Origin: Epinephelus fuscoguttatus
Lineage: Eukaryota; Chordata; Actinopteri; Perciformes; Serranidae
Direction of reading: 5' to 3'
NCBI RefSeq assembly: GCF_011397635.1
Contig: NC_064754.1
Coordinates: forward strand, 29,864,543-29,928,542
Length of the DNA: 64,000 bases
In this document: positions 9,901 through 24,155 of the stretch, one piece after another
How positions within the stretch are numbered: the stretch's first letter is position 1
Layout of the letters: each line of letters begins with the position of its first letter
Notes under the pieces: model-generated
Databases searched by the model: none
Seen by the model: only the letters and a program-made list of their open reading frames with translations
Told to the model about the DNA's origin: nothing
Program-made: the position numbers and the translations under genes

Positions 9901-12900
9901 GAGTATCTCAATACAGGTGATTCCCGAAACATAAGAAAAGGATGGTAATACTTTGCCAAAGCATTAGTATTGTATCACATGAAAACCATATTAAGATATT
10001 GATTATTTGTCCCCCACCCATAATTACTTTTGGGGAAAAATCCCAGATGATGTGTGGCCTTGTATTGCCGTATCATTTTGGTATTTGTGTCAGCTGGATA
10101 TGTGGGTTTTTATTGTGAGTACCTGGAAGTTCATAAATTCTCCGCCTGTGTTCGTGCGCTCACTCTGATCTGATCTGGTGTCCAAAAAAAACACTTTGTT
10201 GTAACTGAGCTGTAGTTTCCTATGACATCATGGCATCATAATCTAAGCAGTAAAATCACGGCTGGGTTTGATCTGTTGTTCTTGTTCATTTGATGGATGG
10301 TTGACTGTTGATACCTCACAGATTTTATATACTCACACACATTCAGTCTCGTACCACACAGACACACAACAGGCTCTCCCAACATTTACCTCAGCCAGAC
10401 TGGTGTGTGAGAGAGTTTCGTGTTTGGCTGTTGACAGCCAAAGAGCTCTTTTCATCTCTCCCGGTGTGCTGATGGCGAGTGCAGCGTGCTTTCTGTGCTG
10501 GACAACATGGTTGTTGAGTAAACATAAACAACTCGTAGAGTGACTCAGAGAGAGAGAAAGAACAACAGAGACTCGCACTGATGCCTGGTGTTACTCATTT
10601 CCAGACTGAGGTAGGCCCACATGTGCAGCTTAATCAAGTTCGATTATCAAAGAATTTTCTTCCTGCAAAACGACTCAAGACTAACGAGCCAAAAATGTAC
10701 AAATGGCCACCTAGGGAGACTTTTATGCTTAATAAAGTTTCTTTTCTGCATTTAAGGTAATGTTTTGTCACACATTCCTACAAAGTGAAAGGTTGAGATG
10801 CGTTTTGCATCGTCTGTTTTTTAATATTTGTAGTTTATAGCGTTTGACGGCGTGTAAAATGATTAAATAGAGACAAAACTCAGTGGGACAAAAGTTTTTA
10901 ATTTGCTTGTTCAGTGTTTGTAGAGCTCACTTTGTTTCCTTGTGATTTACCTTTTTAAAAATTGTTTCAGGTGAATAAGGTCTTAATGTAAATCGATACA
11001 GTTTTTCATTAGAAAAAAGCCTAAGGGAAAAAATATCTGAGAGATAAGGGTCATTTGTTATGAGCTCTTATCATAATAAATGCAAAACAAACCCTCAGTG
11101 ATCCTTTAAATTGATCTCACAACTGTCTATAGTGCCTGCATACTGTATCTACTCTGAGGTTAAACAGTGGTTAATGCGTTAAGTGTGTTTGTGGTCTCTG
11201 ATGTACATTCAAACTACAGTGTGTGTGTGTGTGTGACTGTGGTTTCATATCCCTCAGGTGCGGATTGCGCTGCAGATGGAGGACGGCTCTCGGCTCCAGG
11301 GTTCCTTCTCCTGTGGACAGACTCTGTGGGAACTGCTCACACATTTTCCCCAGATCAGGTGTGTGTATGAACATGTACACATGTGCAAAAGTTTGTGTGT
11401 ATGTGTGCTCTTATACATCTGTCTTTGTGAGGACCAAACTCAGAACATTTTTCTGTTTCTAACTTCTTCTCAGGGCTCTCTGAGGGCTAAGACTTGGTTT
11501 AGGACTAGTGTGTCGGAGTCAGAATCCACTCCTGCTTTAAATAGTATCCTCAGTACTACTTAAAGAAGTACTTCACCGCTGGAACCGTGGTCTTTCCATA
11601 AAATTGGGCTGTTTATGTAGCGGAATGATGCAAATACTTGCATAAATAATACTTGCATAAAAATAATAATTGGTGCCACATGACATGACCAGAGGAAACT
11701 GAGAAAAAGGGCTGTGGCATTCGCTTCTGCTCAAGAGTTAAAATAACCGACAGCTGCTTCTATGCTCTTTGTGTCCATGGTGGCAGACATACAAAGATGC
11801 AGAAGTACAATCTGTAGTTTGAGTAATAGCCCTCGAGCCAGAGAGGTGAGCAGGGAGATCTGAGCGCTGCTAAGATGAAGGGAAGTTTACCACAGTTCAT
11901 TAACACATACTATCCACACTGTTGTGATAGAATGCTGTTTGAAAATTGGCAGAGTATCCGTTTAATAGAAATCCAGTACTCTCCTGTTTTGGCTATTAGT
12001 TTTAAGTATTTCAACTTATATTGTCCATCAGTTCAGCTTGGCAGTCAGCCGTGAATTCAAAACACTTCTTAGTTGCAGTTGGCAAAATAACAAAGTGCCA
12101 TAATTTCTGAATTCATCTTAAGTTAAACCAGAATTCAAAAGTGAATTAAGTTAACCTCCTGGTTGTTTCTTTTGCTGTTACTGACGCACATAACAGAATT
12201 TTAAGCTCTATGATTGGATGCAGCTTTGGAGTCATAGTTAACTTCTCATCTCATGGCCCTGTGTACATTGGCTTGTACGTCCAACTTGTACATCCAACCC
12301 ACATTTTATACCACAGCTGTTAATCTTTTTTTGCTGATGACTCAAACAGTAGAGTTTTGTGCAGAGCCAAGTGCTTCAACTATAAGTCAACTGACATCGT
12401 CTATGGAAAAAATTATTGGGACTGTTATTTCCAGAAATAGGGGTGCCCGAAATATATTCTCCCACCTTGTAGTGCAAAATTATAGTTTATAGACTTTTAG
12501 ATTAATTGTATAGTGATAATATAATGTCATTGTTTTGTCCATATTAATTGATTAATTAAGTTTTCCAAATGAATACTGCTTAGCAAGCTGCAGTTAAAAA
12601 AACAAAACAAAATCTATTAAAAAATAACATAAAAATTAACAATATTGAGTTTTTGTTAACATAAGAGTCTGGCCACAGGTAATGCATAACAAGAAGACAT
12701 TTTATTGATTTGAAAATCAGTTTGAATATTTTATGTGTTTTTCTTTTTCTTGTATTTGTCATATTGTGTGATATGCTTATTCTATGCAGCCCTAGTAAGG
12801 TGCTAGAGATCATCCTCACAAACATAAACCTCAAAGATGTTTGTGTTTGTCTTAACTTTCTACTCGGCTGGAAAGTGAAGGTGATCATTGTGTAGGAATG

Positions 12901-12992
12901 AGCGCAGACCAGCGCTGTGTTAAATAACATCCCTCCTTCTCACCACTCATCTACCAAAGTTTAAACTTTCCCACACATCACCACCACTCACT

Positions 12993-13050
<58 letters not shown>

Positions 13051-16000
13051 GCTGTTACTCAGTAGTTCCAGCTGTGCGGTCCCAGGTGCTCGTGCATCCG
13101 TCCAGCCCTCATCTCATCTCTATTAAATGACATCACTCCAGATCCTGATCCTTTTCCAGGGAAGTTACGCTTCCATGAAATGAATATTAGCTCCACATCA
13201 GAGTTAAAGCTCTGTGAACGTTGCGAGGCGGAGAGGAAAGCTTTGATTTTCAGAATTGAGGAGAACAATAGTAAAACATTTATGGTTCAATTAATTCCTA
13301 CACGGGATTTTGCACACATGGTTTACACATGCAGACAGCGTGCCACCGCATAGCATGAGGTTTTATTGTAAAATCACAGGGCTGATTTCCCTGAACAAGG
13401 GAAAGTCACTTCTGGGTTGTGTTTTGTCACCGTTAAAGCAAATAAAAGTCTGTGGGCTATAATATTTATCTCTGTTTTTCTTATCGTCACCACCGGATTC
13501 CAGTGTGGCGGAGTCAGAATCCACTCCTGTGTGTGTTTACATGAGGGACGAGGTATGCAATGTTCCTTTAACTCTAAGTTTTTGTCAACAAATAAAGTGA
13601 CTTTTATGATACCAATGCTGTGCATGTGTGTATGTGTAGGTGAGTGGCGAAGAAGCACTGAAGAAGACCACCCTGAAGTCTCTGGGTCTGACTGGAGGAA
13701 GTGCCATTGTCAGGTAGGCTGCTCATGCACAAACAGCGTACTGTAAATAAAACCATGTAAACCTGAGACTTTATTATTGTTTCCATTTCTGTTGAAGGTT
13801 TTTACTCAAAAAGAACAAAGCACAGGGAGAGGAAGACGGCGGGAAAGCCACTGAAACAACTGCTATGCCAACCACACCTGTTGCCAAGGAAACCACGCCT
13901 ACCCCATCACCTCAGCCTGCTCCTGCTCCGTCACATCCGGAGATGTCGACAACAGAGGTGCCAATTAAAAATTCAAGCCCACATATGCCACCTGACGCCA
14001 GCCCTACTTCAGCTCCTGCCTCTGCCACAAGCAGCACACTTCCTGTTCAACAGGAAGAGGTTCCAAACTCCCAGGATGCAGTTCGGCCAAAGATTCCTCC
14101 TGTTGAGAGAGGAGTTCCAGAGGGGGATGGTGAGGAAGCAGGGCCATCAGGACTGAACTCTCACCCATCATCTTCATCCTCCTCCTCTGCACCCTCGGCT
14201 CCTTTCATTCCCTTCTCTGGAGGGGGTCAGCGCCTTGGAGGTCCCTGTGGAGGTGCAGCTGGACGCTCAGTATCTTCATCTTCATCATCCTCATCTCTGT
14301 CAGCTCTAACTGCTGCAGTAGAATCACCCAAAGCCAAAAAAGCAAAATCCAGCCACGGTTCCAGCACTAAGGTGAGACATATTTTTTTTTTAGGATTATT
14401 AAATCTTTTTCTCTTATCCAAATTAAAAAATCATAAACAGTTTGCATTTTGAGATTATTAGAACACAAAACGCTCATTCCACAGGTACACTTTGCCCGGT
14501 TATCATGGATTGTTTCAATTTTCTGAGAAATTCAAGGACTTCTTGTCTTAGTTGGCTTAAAAGTGATGATATGATTAAAAGCTACACAACGGCATTACTG
14601 TTACTGTTGTAACAGTGTTGTTTGTGGTATTCTCCTTGTGCATCACAGCCTACTGGTAAAGAAGCAGAAGAACTATATCTTTTAACTCTGTCAGGCTAGC
14701 AGGACCATATCATGTTTTCTTACTACTTTTAAAGTCACCTTGTACTTAGTCTCGCCACCAGACAATCAGAGATCTCCGCCTCCTGATAGTCTGGAGACAC
14801 TCCTTTCTAAAGTGTGTTTAACACACCGGAGAAAACGGCCGGCAACAAAGCAGCACCTCTTGCATCTTTGAAAAGGACACGCCCTCCCGGAAATGTGCGC
14901 TCCCCCTTTTCTCATCAGCAAGGAAACAAACACACAGAGAGCTTGAAAATGGATGCCGAGAGATTTAACTCCGTTTTATCAAACGTGTGCTCAGTCCACA
15001 AGATTGTGGAAATGAAGGACTTACAGCGACTTTGTTTAAAACTTTTAACGCAGTCGGACTATGTTTACGAGCACAAGAGTTCAGCGAGCCACCGAAGGAC
15101 CGCCCTGCAGATTTACTATTGGTTCTGCAACGTAGGGAGTTTTTTTAAACTCTGAAATTGTATCCGCCCATCTAAACACAAAATCAGGGAGAAAGACATC
15201 AGTCTTTAGTTAAGCAAAGCATCTAAAGACTGACTTGTGAGTCTACCTTGTACTAGTAATTTTTGTGTCCCCCATTTTGCCTGATATCAGACAGAATTGT
15301 TAACTCTGTTTCCATCCTCAGTCTGACACTGTATCCACTTTTCCAATTTAAATGGGAGGGGGGATTCTATTTTCACTAGAGACCGTATTTGCCTAAATCT
15401 GTGGTCTTCTTAAATCCACACTGATACACTGAAATCACAATAACATTGTATTGTGACTTAAGTATCGTGATAATATTGTATCGTAGATCCTCTACTGATT
15501 CCCACCCGAAGTGAAATAAATATAAACTTTATTGTCAGGTGATATTAAGAAGACACGTCAATGTAAAACAGCCTCAATAGCAGCGTCTATCTTGTCTGTA
15601 TTTCTGCCAGTGGCACTTCATCTATCATTACATGTTGCGATAAATCACTCAATTCAAACTCAGTGTGTGCAGATTCAAAAGTCTGGACCCGGGCAACACT
15701 CCATTGGCAGATTTGTAGATTTTGTGCAAGCAAATTACACAATAATGTGCTTGTGATAAAAAGTTAATTTTTTACCTCAGAAATAGTAGTGGACAAACAA
15801 TCTCTTTGCAAGTGACTGAGTATAATTGCAGCATGTTCTGTTCATTTCAAAGCGTCAGACCACTGCCAACCAGCCAGAAGAGGACATGGATCAAGGCGAG
15901 GACTACTTGGAGGTAAAACCATTTGTTTCTAGTCAGAATTTTCTGATGTTTAACCTGTAACCTGTTTGTTTCAGTTTATCAGCTCTCCTTAAATGAACCT

Positions 16001-17449
16001 TGGACACAATATGATTCTGTAAAGATGAATTAAGGGTTTTAGAACAAATAAATGACCTCCCATTGTTTTTCATATACTGGTATCAATCTGCCCTTTTGTA
16101 TGCTTGCCTTACATCTCTCCCTCTGCACCTCACAGTTCAAAAACCTCTGCTTTGGATGAAAACATCAGTGTGGACATTTTAATCTTCCCATCCATCCATT
16201 TCCCAACTCACTCACGTTCTTTCTGCAGCCAGTAGAGAGGGAGGTTCTTATCTACCACCTGGACACAATGTCCCGTCGCTCCGAGGACCACAGCGATCTG
16301 CCTGACGAGTTCTTTGAAGTGACGATGGATGACGTGCGCAAGCGCTTTGCCCAGCTGAAAAGTGAGAGGTGGGAGAAGGAAGTGAATGGAAGCGGTTGGG
16401 TGACTTTGGGTCAGAGGACTGTGTGTGATATTTAGTATAAATACCTCGTTGCTGCAGAAACACGTCTGGATCAGATGTGTTGCTGCACTGTTTGTAACAG
16501 ATAATTAAGCATTTTGGCATTTGGTCCTGTGGTGTTTTTTCGATGTATAACCTTTAATTGCAGAATACCATAGCAGTGATGAGAGGCCATAGGCAGGCAG
16601 AATGCCGGGCATCACTGCGTGCGTTTTGAAGTTTTTTTAATTTTATTTTATTTATTATGAGTTTGAAGTTTTATTTATTTATGAGCGCTTCTTCGAAACA
16701 GATGCGGACAAGTTTACTCTGCGCTCTCTGGATGTGGCTGCAGCAGACCACAGCTGCTGAGACACTGTGTGTGTTTGCAAACATTTTCTTATTTATAAGA
16801 CACCACGCACACTACAAAAGCTTCTAAATATGGCATACAGGGAGCAATTAGCGAGCCTGTTTTGTGTAGACATTTATCCTCCAGCCATCGACCAAACACC
16901 GTCAGATTGAGACCTCACCGCGTACATCCTTTAATCTCCGTCTACATTGACTTAGCTGGCTGCCTCATGGCTACACTACTACCGTGTCAATGACTGCAAT
17001 TACCAAGGGGGGAATTAAGCCGACCACAGCAATTCATCTCTGCCTCTGTCACGCACACACGCATACCCGGCCACACACGAGTAAGGGTAGAGAATAAAAC
17101 ATTTTCTGCTCATCTCACCCACTGTTGATTGCACAGGTTTTATTTCACAGCTTGTTTCATTACAACTGTGTTCGTCTCTTTCTCCTTCGTCTCTGTAGGA
17201 AGTTTCTGGAGGAGGCTCCGCTGATGACTAAATCTCTGAGAGAAGCACAGATGAAGGAGAAGATGGAAAGATATCCCAAAGTGAGCACAAGTGACAGACA
17301 CATAATCACAATCCTGTTTTTAAAATATGTGTTTATGTGAAATACACACGCTCTGAGTAACCCACTGCCACTGTGTGTCTCCAGGTGGTCCTGAGGGTCC
17401 AGTTTCCAGACAGACACGTTCTACAAGGCTTCTTTAGGCCTTTGGAGAC

Positions 17450-17517
<68 letters not shown>

Positions 17518-20128
17518 GTTTGTTTGCGTGTGTGTGTGTATGTGTATGTGTGTGTGTGTATGTGTGTTTGTGTTTGCTTGCGTGCGTGTGTGTGGAGAGT
17601 GTTCATTTCAGCTGGCTAGCCACAGGTATGGTTGCAATGTTAAAGCTACTTGCGGCTCCCTCACCACATTTATGACTGTAGCCACACCAGAGTGACAGAG
17701 AGACAGAAATAATGAGACAGGTCTGTAATTCCAGGGATTAGATCCACCTCAGCCCCAACAGCAACACGACAACCAGCAGAACAACAAATCGGAGGGAATT
17801 TCCATCTGAAAAAATGAATGACACTGCACACAGTGACTGATGAAAGTGCAGATAGATCAGTTTGTTCATGCTTAAATTAATGCTTTGTGTTTGTTTTGTG
17901 CCCAGTTGGTGCCGTGAAGCATTTTGTGAGGAATCACCTGGAGGATCCAAAGCTTAGTTTCTACCTGTGTAAGTGCCATTATTTTCCCACTAATTAATCA
18001 CAGCACCTGCAAGTATATGAGTCCAGTTTAGTTCGTCTTGTGGAGGTTTGATGTTGTTATGAAACCATATTTCTGTGCATTTACACAGAAGTAAGTATTT
18101 TACCTGAAAATGTCTATATAAAGTTTTGCCATCATTTTAATCAGCCAGGATAGTAACCTGACCAGTACTGGATTTTTAAACCCAGTACCGATAATGCCTG
18201 ACTTAAACAAACATGTCTTGATGAAGTTAAGTTCATTTACACTGTGTCTAAATAAACTTAAACTAAGTTTGGCATTTTAAGTACCAATGTTTCTTGTTGG
18301 CCAATGTATACACTAGTACCAATGTATCTGTAAAAAGCTCCTGCCAGTCGATTAATCAATCAAGCTGATGTTCTCAGCTCATCAAATTACCGCTGATATC
18401 TGCGAACACAGCAAAGTTCTCCAATGAATGGTTGCCTGATATTCAGACAAATCTGTCAGCTCGTTACGCTGCGTGTACATCTTAGTCTGACACTGTGTCC
18501 ACTCTAAAACCCACCAACACCTGCTTACATCTGGCTTTTGTATGTAATGGAAAAGGTTGTAATTGGCATTCACACCATCGGCTCCGGCTCTGATCGGCAA
18601 AGATGGAAATACAACACCGGGTGAACGCTCTAATTTTAGCACCTTTACCGGCGAGATGCAATGATGTGCTGCCACAAAATCCTGTCAGTCTCTGCCCAAG
18701 CAGTGCTCAAAGATTAATAGTCTGACTGTGTACCAAGTTTGAAAGTGAGATATAAAGACGATAACACTCTCACTGGCCTCCTTACTGCTTTCTTCTGTTT
18801 ACTAACCTGTTTTCCAATGTAATTTTAAGTCCTTACTGACGTGCAGCCATGTCAACATAACAGTTATGCTGGGCTTTTATGAGCAGAGTTGAGTGAAGTA
18901 AAAACAAACTATAATTGAAATGGATAGATTCAGAACAGCCTCAACAGCAGCATCTATCTCATCAGTAGTACTTGCCATTGTTGTTATTACTTCTCATAGG
19001 TTTTGGCACACCGCTTGATAATGGCATTAGTCGCGCCTGTGGCATTGGTTGGCTAATTGTTGGTCCCCCTACTGCTGCCATTGGTTGTGTTTTATTTCAT
19101 CCGAGAAACCGTTGTTTCATGTCACGATGCCAGACAAATCAGTCAACTTGGTACAGTAGGTGGATTCCAGGGTCTGGACCCAGGCAACTGATGAACTCCC
19201 AACAGGACAAGAAATGGAAGTGGCCAAACAATCATAGAGTTTGTGAGCAACAGTCCGATTATCTAAAGCAATTTCTGAACCTGAAAGTTTATTTAAACTC
19301 AAGTTTTTTTGCCCTGTCCAACTTTCTTTTTTAATGATGCCACATTCTTAAAATCTCAGCAAAGAAATTGGTGACCACAAAGTTATCATGACCGTCACAT
19401 CCAATTTGTAATGAACTGGACTTATCTTTTAAAATGTATCATTAATGGTTCCTTCATATGTCAACTTTTCTTGGTCTAATTGCCCCATTTTTTGATTTAT
19501 TTTACAGCATAGTTTGATGACAAAAGACTAGTCAAATTGTAATGGTGGTCAGAGTCACCACATAGGTCTATCTAGACTTGATTTTACATTTGTATATAAA
19601 ATGTTTTAACTTGCTGTTATTCATTAATTCCTGAAAAGCAATGAAAACAATTCAGCTTTCCTCATGCACAGTATCTGTTGATGCGGATAAAACTCTGTTA
19701 CGTGGCTGCATTAGTTTGAAGATGAAAACTGATCATATTGTACAGGAAAAGTTTCAGTTTAACAAGAGTCCATCTGCAAACATTGGTCTCATTCACTTCA
19801 CTTAATTCACTTAGTTTAACTGTCCAGTACCATTAATGACTTCTGTGTAGATTTTAGCAGCTATGATGTGCCCTCTTTCTAATGTCTACCTTTTTGCTTT
19901 GGCTAAAATCTTCCTTTCAGTCACAACCCCCCCAAAAACCATCCTGGACGACCCTTCGGCCACACTGTTTCAGGTAAGATCCCTCAAACTGTCATCTCAG
20001 TCTTCAGGCAACACTTTGTTTTTAACCACAATAATAAACAGAATGATTTTACTCAAACAAACCACATCACAGTCAAACTCCAGAAAACAACAACTACAAA
20101 ACTTGACTTCCCATCTTTGAAACCATCT

Positions 20129-20171
<43 letters not shown>

Positions 20172-20370
20172 CGCACACACAGACTGTAAAATGTATCGGC
20201 TGGTCCCTCTCTCCTCTTCAAAGCCCCACCACATTCCCGTTCTCCCCCTCTTCTCTCGCTCCTACACTCTCTCACACTTGTTCCCCCCCTTCTCCCACTG
20301 TCCTTGACCCCAGCTGGGCTTGATTTTTCCCAGACTGGCACATGGGGTTAATACAGGCCTCGCTTTGATC

Positions 20371-20404
<34 letters not shown>

Positions 20405-20788
20405 TATACACAGAGCAATGGGCAGCCTTGATGCATTGTTGCCTTCGAGTTCAGAGCTATTCCAATAATGAAAGAGAGCAAAGAGATACAAATGGAAAAC
20501 AAGAAGTTCTCTTGTACAGTTCATCGGTCTGTACCCAGACGCCCACATGAACTGTTATTTTTAGATGCATTATTTTAGAATAATTTGAACATTTTCACCA
20601 TCAGTGCCTCCTGTTTTCTCCTTCTGACACTTTGACTCAACCTAAGGAGACGAAAAAGAGGAAGTGTAGGAACGAAGTGGAGGAAGAGGAAGTTGTTTGA
20701 AGTGATATCGTGTTGTGATGATGAACAAGATTCAGCTCCTCAGAGGGACTGGTACAAAAGATAACGATCCTCAAAAGCACACTTTGAA

Positions 20789-20840
<52 letters not shown>

Positions 20841-21329
20841 CCTTTTGGTGCCATGATCCCTCTGAATCAAATCTGATGTTCTGATGCAAGTCGCCTGTCT
20901 CTCTTTGTTTTTCATCTTTGTGTCCCTTCCTGAACTTTCCCTGCCTATTTATCACTACATGTCCCTCTCCTGTACCCCAACTCCAGCTTTCTCTCTCTCT
21001 TTCTCTCTTTTTTCTTCTCATTCTCCCCCCTCCACCCTCGTCCTCGTCCACCTCCACCACCACCACCACTACTGTCCCTCTCTCCGACCCTCTCTTGTGC
21101 CTCACCCCCATGTCTCTATCCATTAGGGACTTAAAAGCGTTAAAGCGCACAAAAACAAAATCTTTAATCCCCTTGGTGTCATGTCACACACACACAAACA
21201 CACAGAGTCTGGCTCCGTTTCCCTGTCTATACATCAATCTTTGACACACACACACACAAGGAAACTTTTATCTTTTTTTGTCATGTCAAAAAGGCATGAG
21301 TGCACACGCATATGTCTTTTTCTCACACA

Positions 21330-21369
<40 letters not shown>

Positions 21370-24121
21370 CAGACGCACACTTTAATCACTTTGTGTCATG
21401 TCAGGAAAGGAATGTTTCCCAACCCAGAAGCCCTTTGATACCAGGCGTCCCCTCCCTCATCCGTCTCTCCCTCTGTCTTCCATCAGGATCCGTTCTGCCT
21501 CCCTCCCTCTGTTCCTCTCCCTTATATGTTTTTCTACACTGTCTCTCTCTATCACACACACATGCACACATACGCACAGGTCTTGTCCTTTCGCCCTGTC
21601 TCATCCCAAATGGAAGTGCCACTGCCAGAGGAGCAGGATAGCAGGAATGCCCCTTGTTTCACTGTAACACATTGTTTCCTGCTCACAGGGCTGCGATAAT
21701 AGCAATTAGGCTAGTGGCCCAATTTAGTAACCAGCAAGTGAGGGCGAGGGGGGAGGGAGGGGCGGGGGGGGGGAGGGGGGGGCAGGGAGAGAAAGGACAG
21801 TGTGTGTAAGACCGGGTTGTAGTGGAGGGTAAACCCGCCTAATCCTAGTGACAGCCATGCTACCTTCTCTTTCGACACTGTTGATTTGAAACAATGAAGG
21901 ACTGAGCTACGTGGAAAATGTTTCACTGATGACAGCAGAACTGCAGCTAACAATTACTATCATTAACGATTAATGCTTGTTAATGTTTGCTAAACCACGC
22001 CCCCTTTAGTTATCATTGCTGCGTGTCGAAAATGTCGTTCTTGCATGGCACACAATGCACACATGTTGTTCACAATGATAGAAGTGGCAGATTTACCATC
22101 AAAGCTCTTGATTTTTTTATGAATGGGTCCCTGATTTCAGATAGAGTTCTCATTTCTTGCCAGTGACTATAGATTTTATCTGAAATGACAGCTTTTTCTT
22201 CCAGATTTTATTACCTGAAGCCTGCTAGTATTTGGTAATTAAACTAAATCGTTAGCTCCATCAGATGAAAATGAAGGGTCAGGCTTATGTTTTAAAGTTT
22301 TAAGATGACTTTAAGTTGAAATGAGATACTGCATGAAAAGACTGAGACTTAGTTACAATATAAATTATTGTAAGAATAATTGTTTAGTCTTAAAAAATGT
22401 CAAATGTCAAAAGTACCATTTCCCAAAGCCCAAGGTTATGCTATCAAATTTCTGGTGTAGCCAGCTCATATACAGATAATGGATATCTGGGCCAAGACTT
22501 CATCTTCTGTGTGTCGGTCATTGTTTACAGTCCAGTTAGAAACTTGAGACACTAAAATGGAATTGGAGTTGAGAGATGACAAATCTCTATAAACAGACAC
22601 GTGCATAGGAATGCAGATAAAAAAGATAAATACATTTTAAAAAAAAAAATCTTTAAAAAAAAGCTAAATCAATGTCAGGCAGTAGCCAGCTGGTTCTGAG
22701 GTTGCATTTCGGCCAGTGTGTTCCGCCTCTTTTGCTCTCTACATGGCCTGTTTACCTGCAGGCACCCAAAGCTAGCTCAAACATGATTGGTCAATACTAT
22801 TCGGACTACAAATGCAAACAAAACACTTTCAATGACTAAAACTTGTCCCGTTACCTCCTTATCTAATGTAGATATCTGTTCATAGAGATTAGTGTGTGAC
22901 GATGGTGCAGTGGTTAGCATTGTCGCTTCACAGTAAGAGGGTTCCTGGTTCAAACTGGGGTGGAGGATTGGAACCTTGGGTAGGGGAGTGGGTTTTCTAC
23001 ATGTACTCCAGCTTCATCCATCCATCATAGTCTTTTCATAATTGCATCGTAGCCCTCAAAACGTGAGGTGCTCAGAGCTGCCCACTCCTATATACCAATA
23101 CATAATCAATCATTAAAAACTACTCCGCTCTGTGTATCTGCGTCCATGCTCTCCAGTGTTGCTCATGTGTTTCTGTGAACGTGCACATGAGTTGAAGACT
23201 GCGTTTTTCTTAACTAGTTTTGTTTGTCTCCTTCATATTAGAGTCACAGACGCGTGCCCCTGTCTGTCTGCATTTCTACCTCATAATTGTACGCTTGATA
23301 ATATCTGCCTGCAAATGGTCCATTATAACCATTAAGACGTTCACCGGAGAGGAGTGTTGTGCTTCAGGGGTGAAAGTGTTTTCACTAACCATTTGATTGT
23401 TGCTCATTTTGTGGTCTGCTTCAAAGAACCTTCGGTTACTGGTTCAGATCCCTGGGCAATGAATCATCTTCAAAAACGAACTTGACTCTGGCTTGGATGT
23501 GGTCGCAGCGCATGGTTTGCGTGTAGAAGAGAGGCAGTTTTGTTTTGATTTTTCCATGTTTTTGCAGAAATTGACTTGTGTGCCAAACATTTTTGATGGC
23601 TTCTGTTCACGTCTCCTTGTCTCCCTCTCTGTCTGTAGGCCAACCTGTTTCCTGGCGCTCTGGTGTACTTTGGCTCTGACATTAAGACAGGTTTTTGTCT
23701 TTTCGGTTCCTTTCTTTCATATGCTGATTTTGAATTAGATACTGGTGTATTACTTAGGAATGCAATATAACAAAACAATAGTTTACAGTCTGTGACTGTG
23801 TGTGTGTGTGTTTCCTCCACAGATTTTTACATAAAGAGGGAACTGCGTGAATCCTCTGTCTCAGCCTCGCAAGCAAATGAGTCCATTGCAAGGTATGTGT
23901 TCACGTGTGTGTGTGTGTGTGTGTGTGTGTTTTTAAATGTGTGCCTGGCCGTGCGTGCATTAGGGTGTGTATATATGCACTTGTATCCCGCGGCAACCAG
24001 CCTATTTTCCTGTCACAAAGCTGTCATCATTGGAATCCCTTTGAGGTTCTGCCTAAACAGCAGGTGCCCCCATGCGCCCTCATTTCCTCCACACACGCAC
24101 ACACACATAAACAGACACACA

Positions 24122-24155
<34 letters not shown>

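Noticed and set aside
11258..13713. Direct splicing of ASPSCR1 exon 4 to the exon at 13640
   Set aside because: That junction creates an immediate stop (AGG-TGA); inclusion of the 49-bp exon at 13504-13552 restores frame and the conserved TPVCVY..RDE segment.
13417..13746. Long plus-strand ORF spanning ASPSCR1 exons 5 and 6
   Set aside because: The frame is wrong for exon 6 and runs through an intron; correct exons are 13504-13552 and 13640-13713.
22895..23035. tRNA gene on the plus strand
   Set aside because: The box-like motifs are degenerate and no cloverleaf acceptor stem could be found; it is an old SINE fragment.
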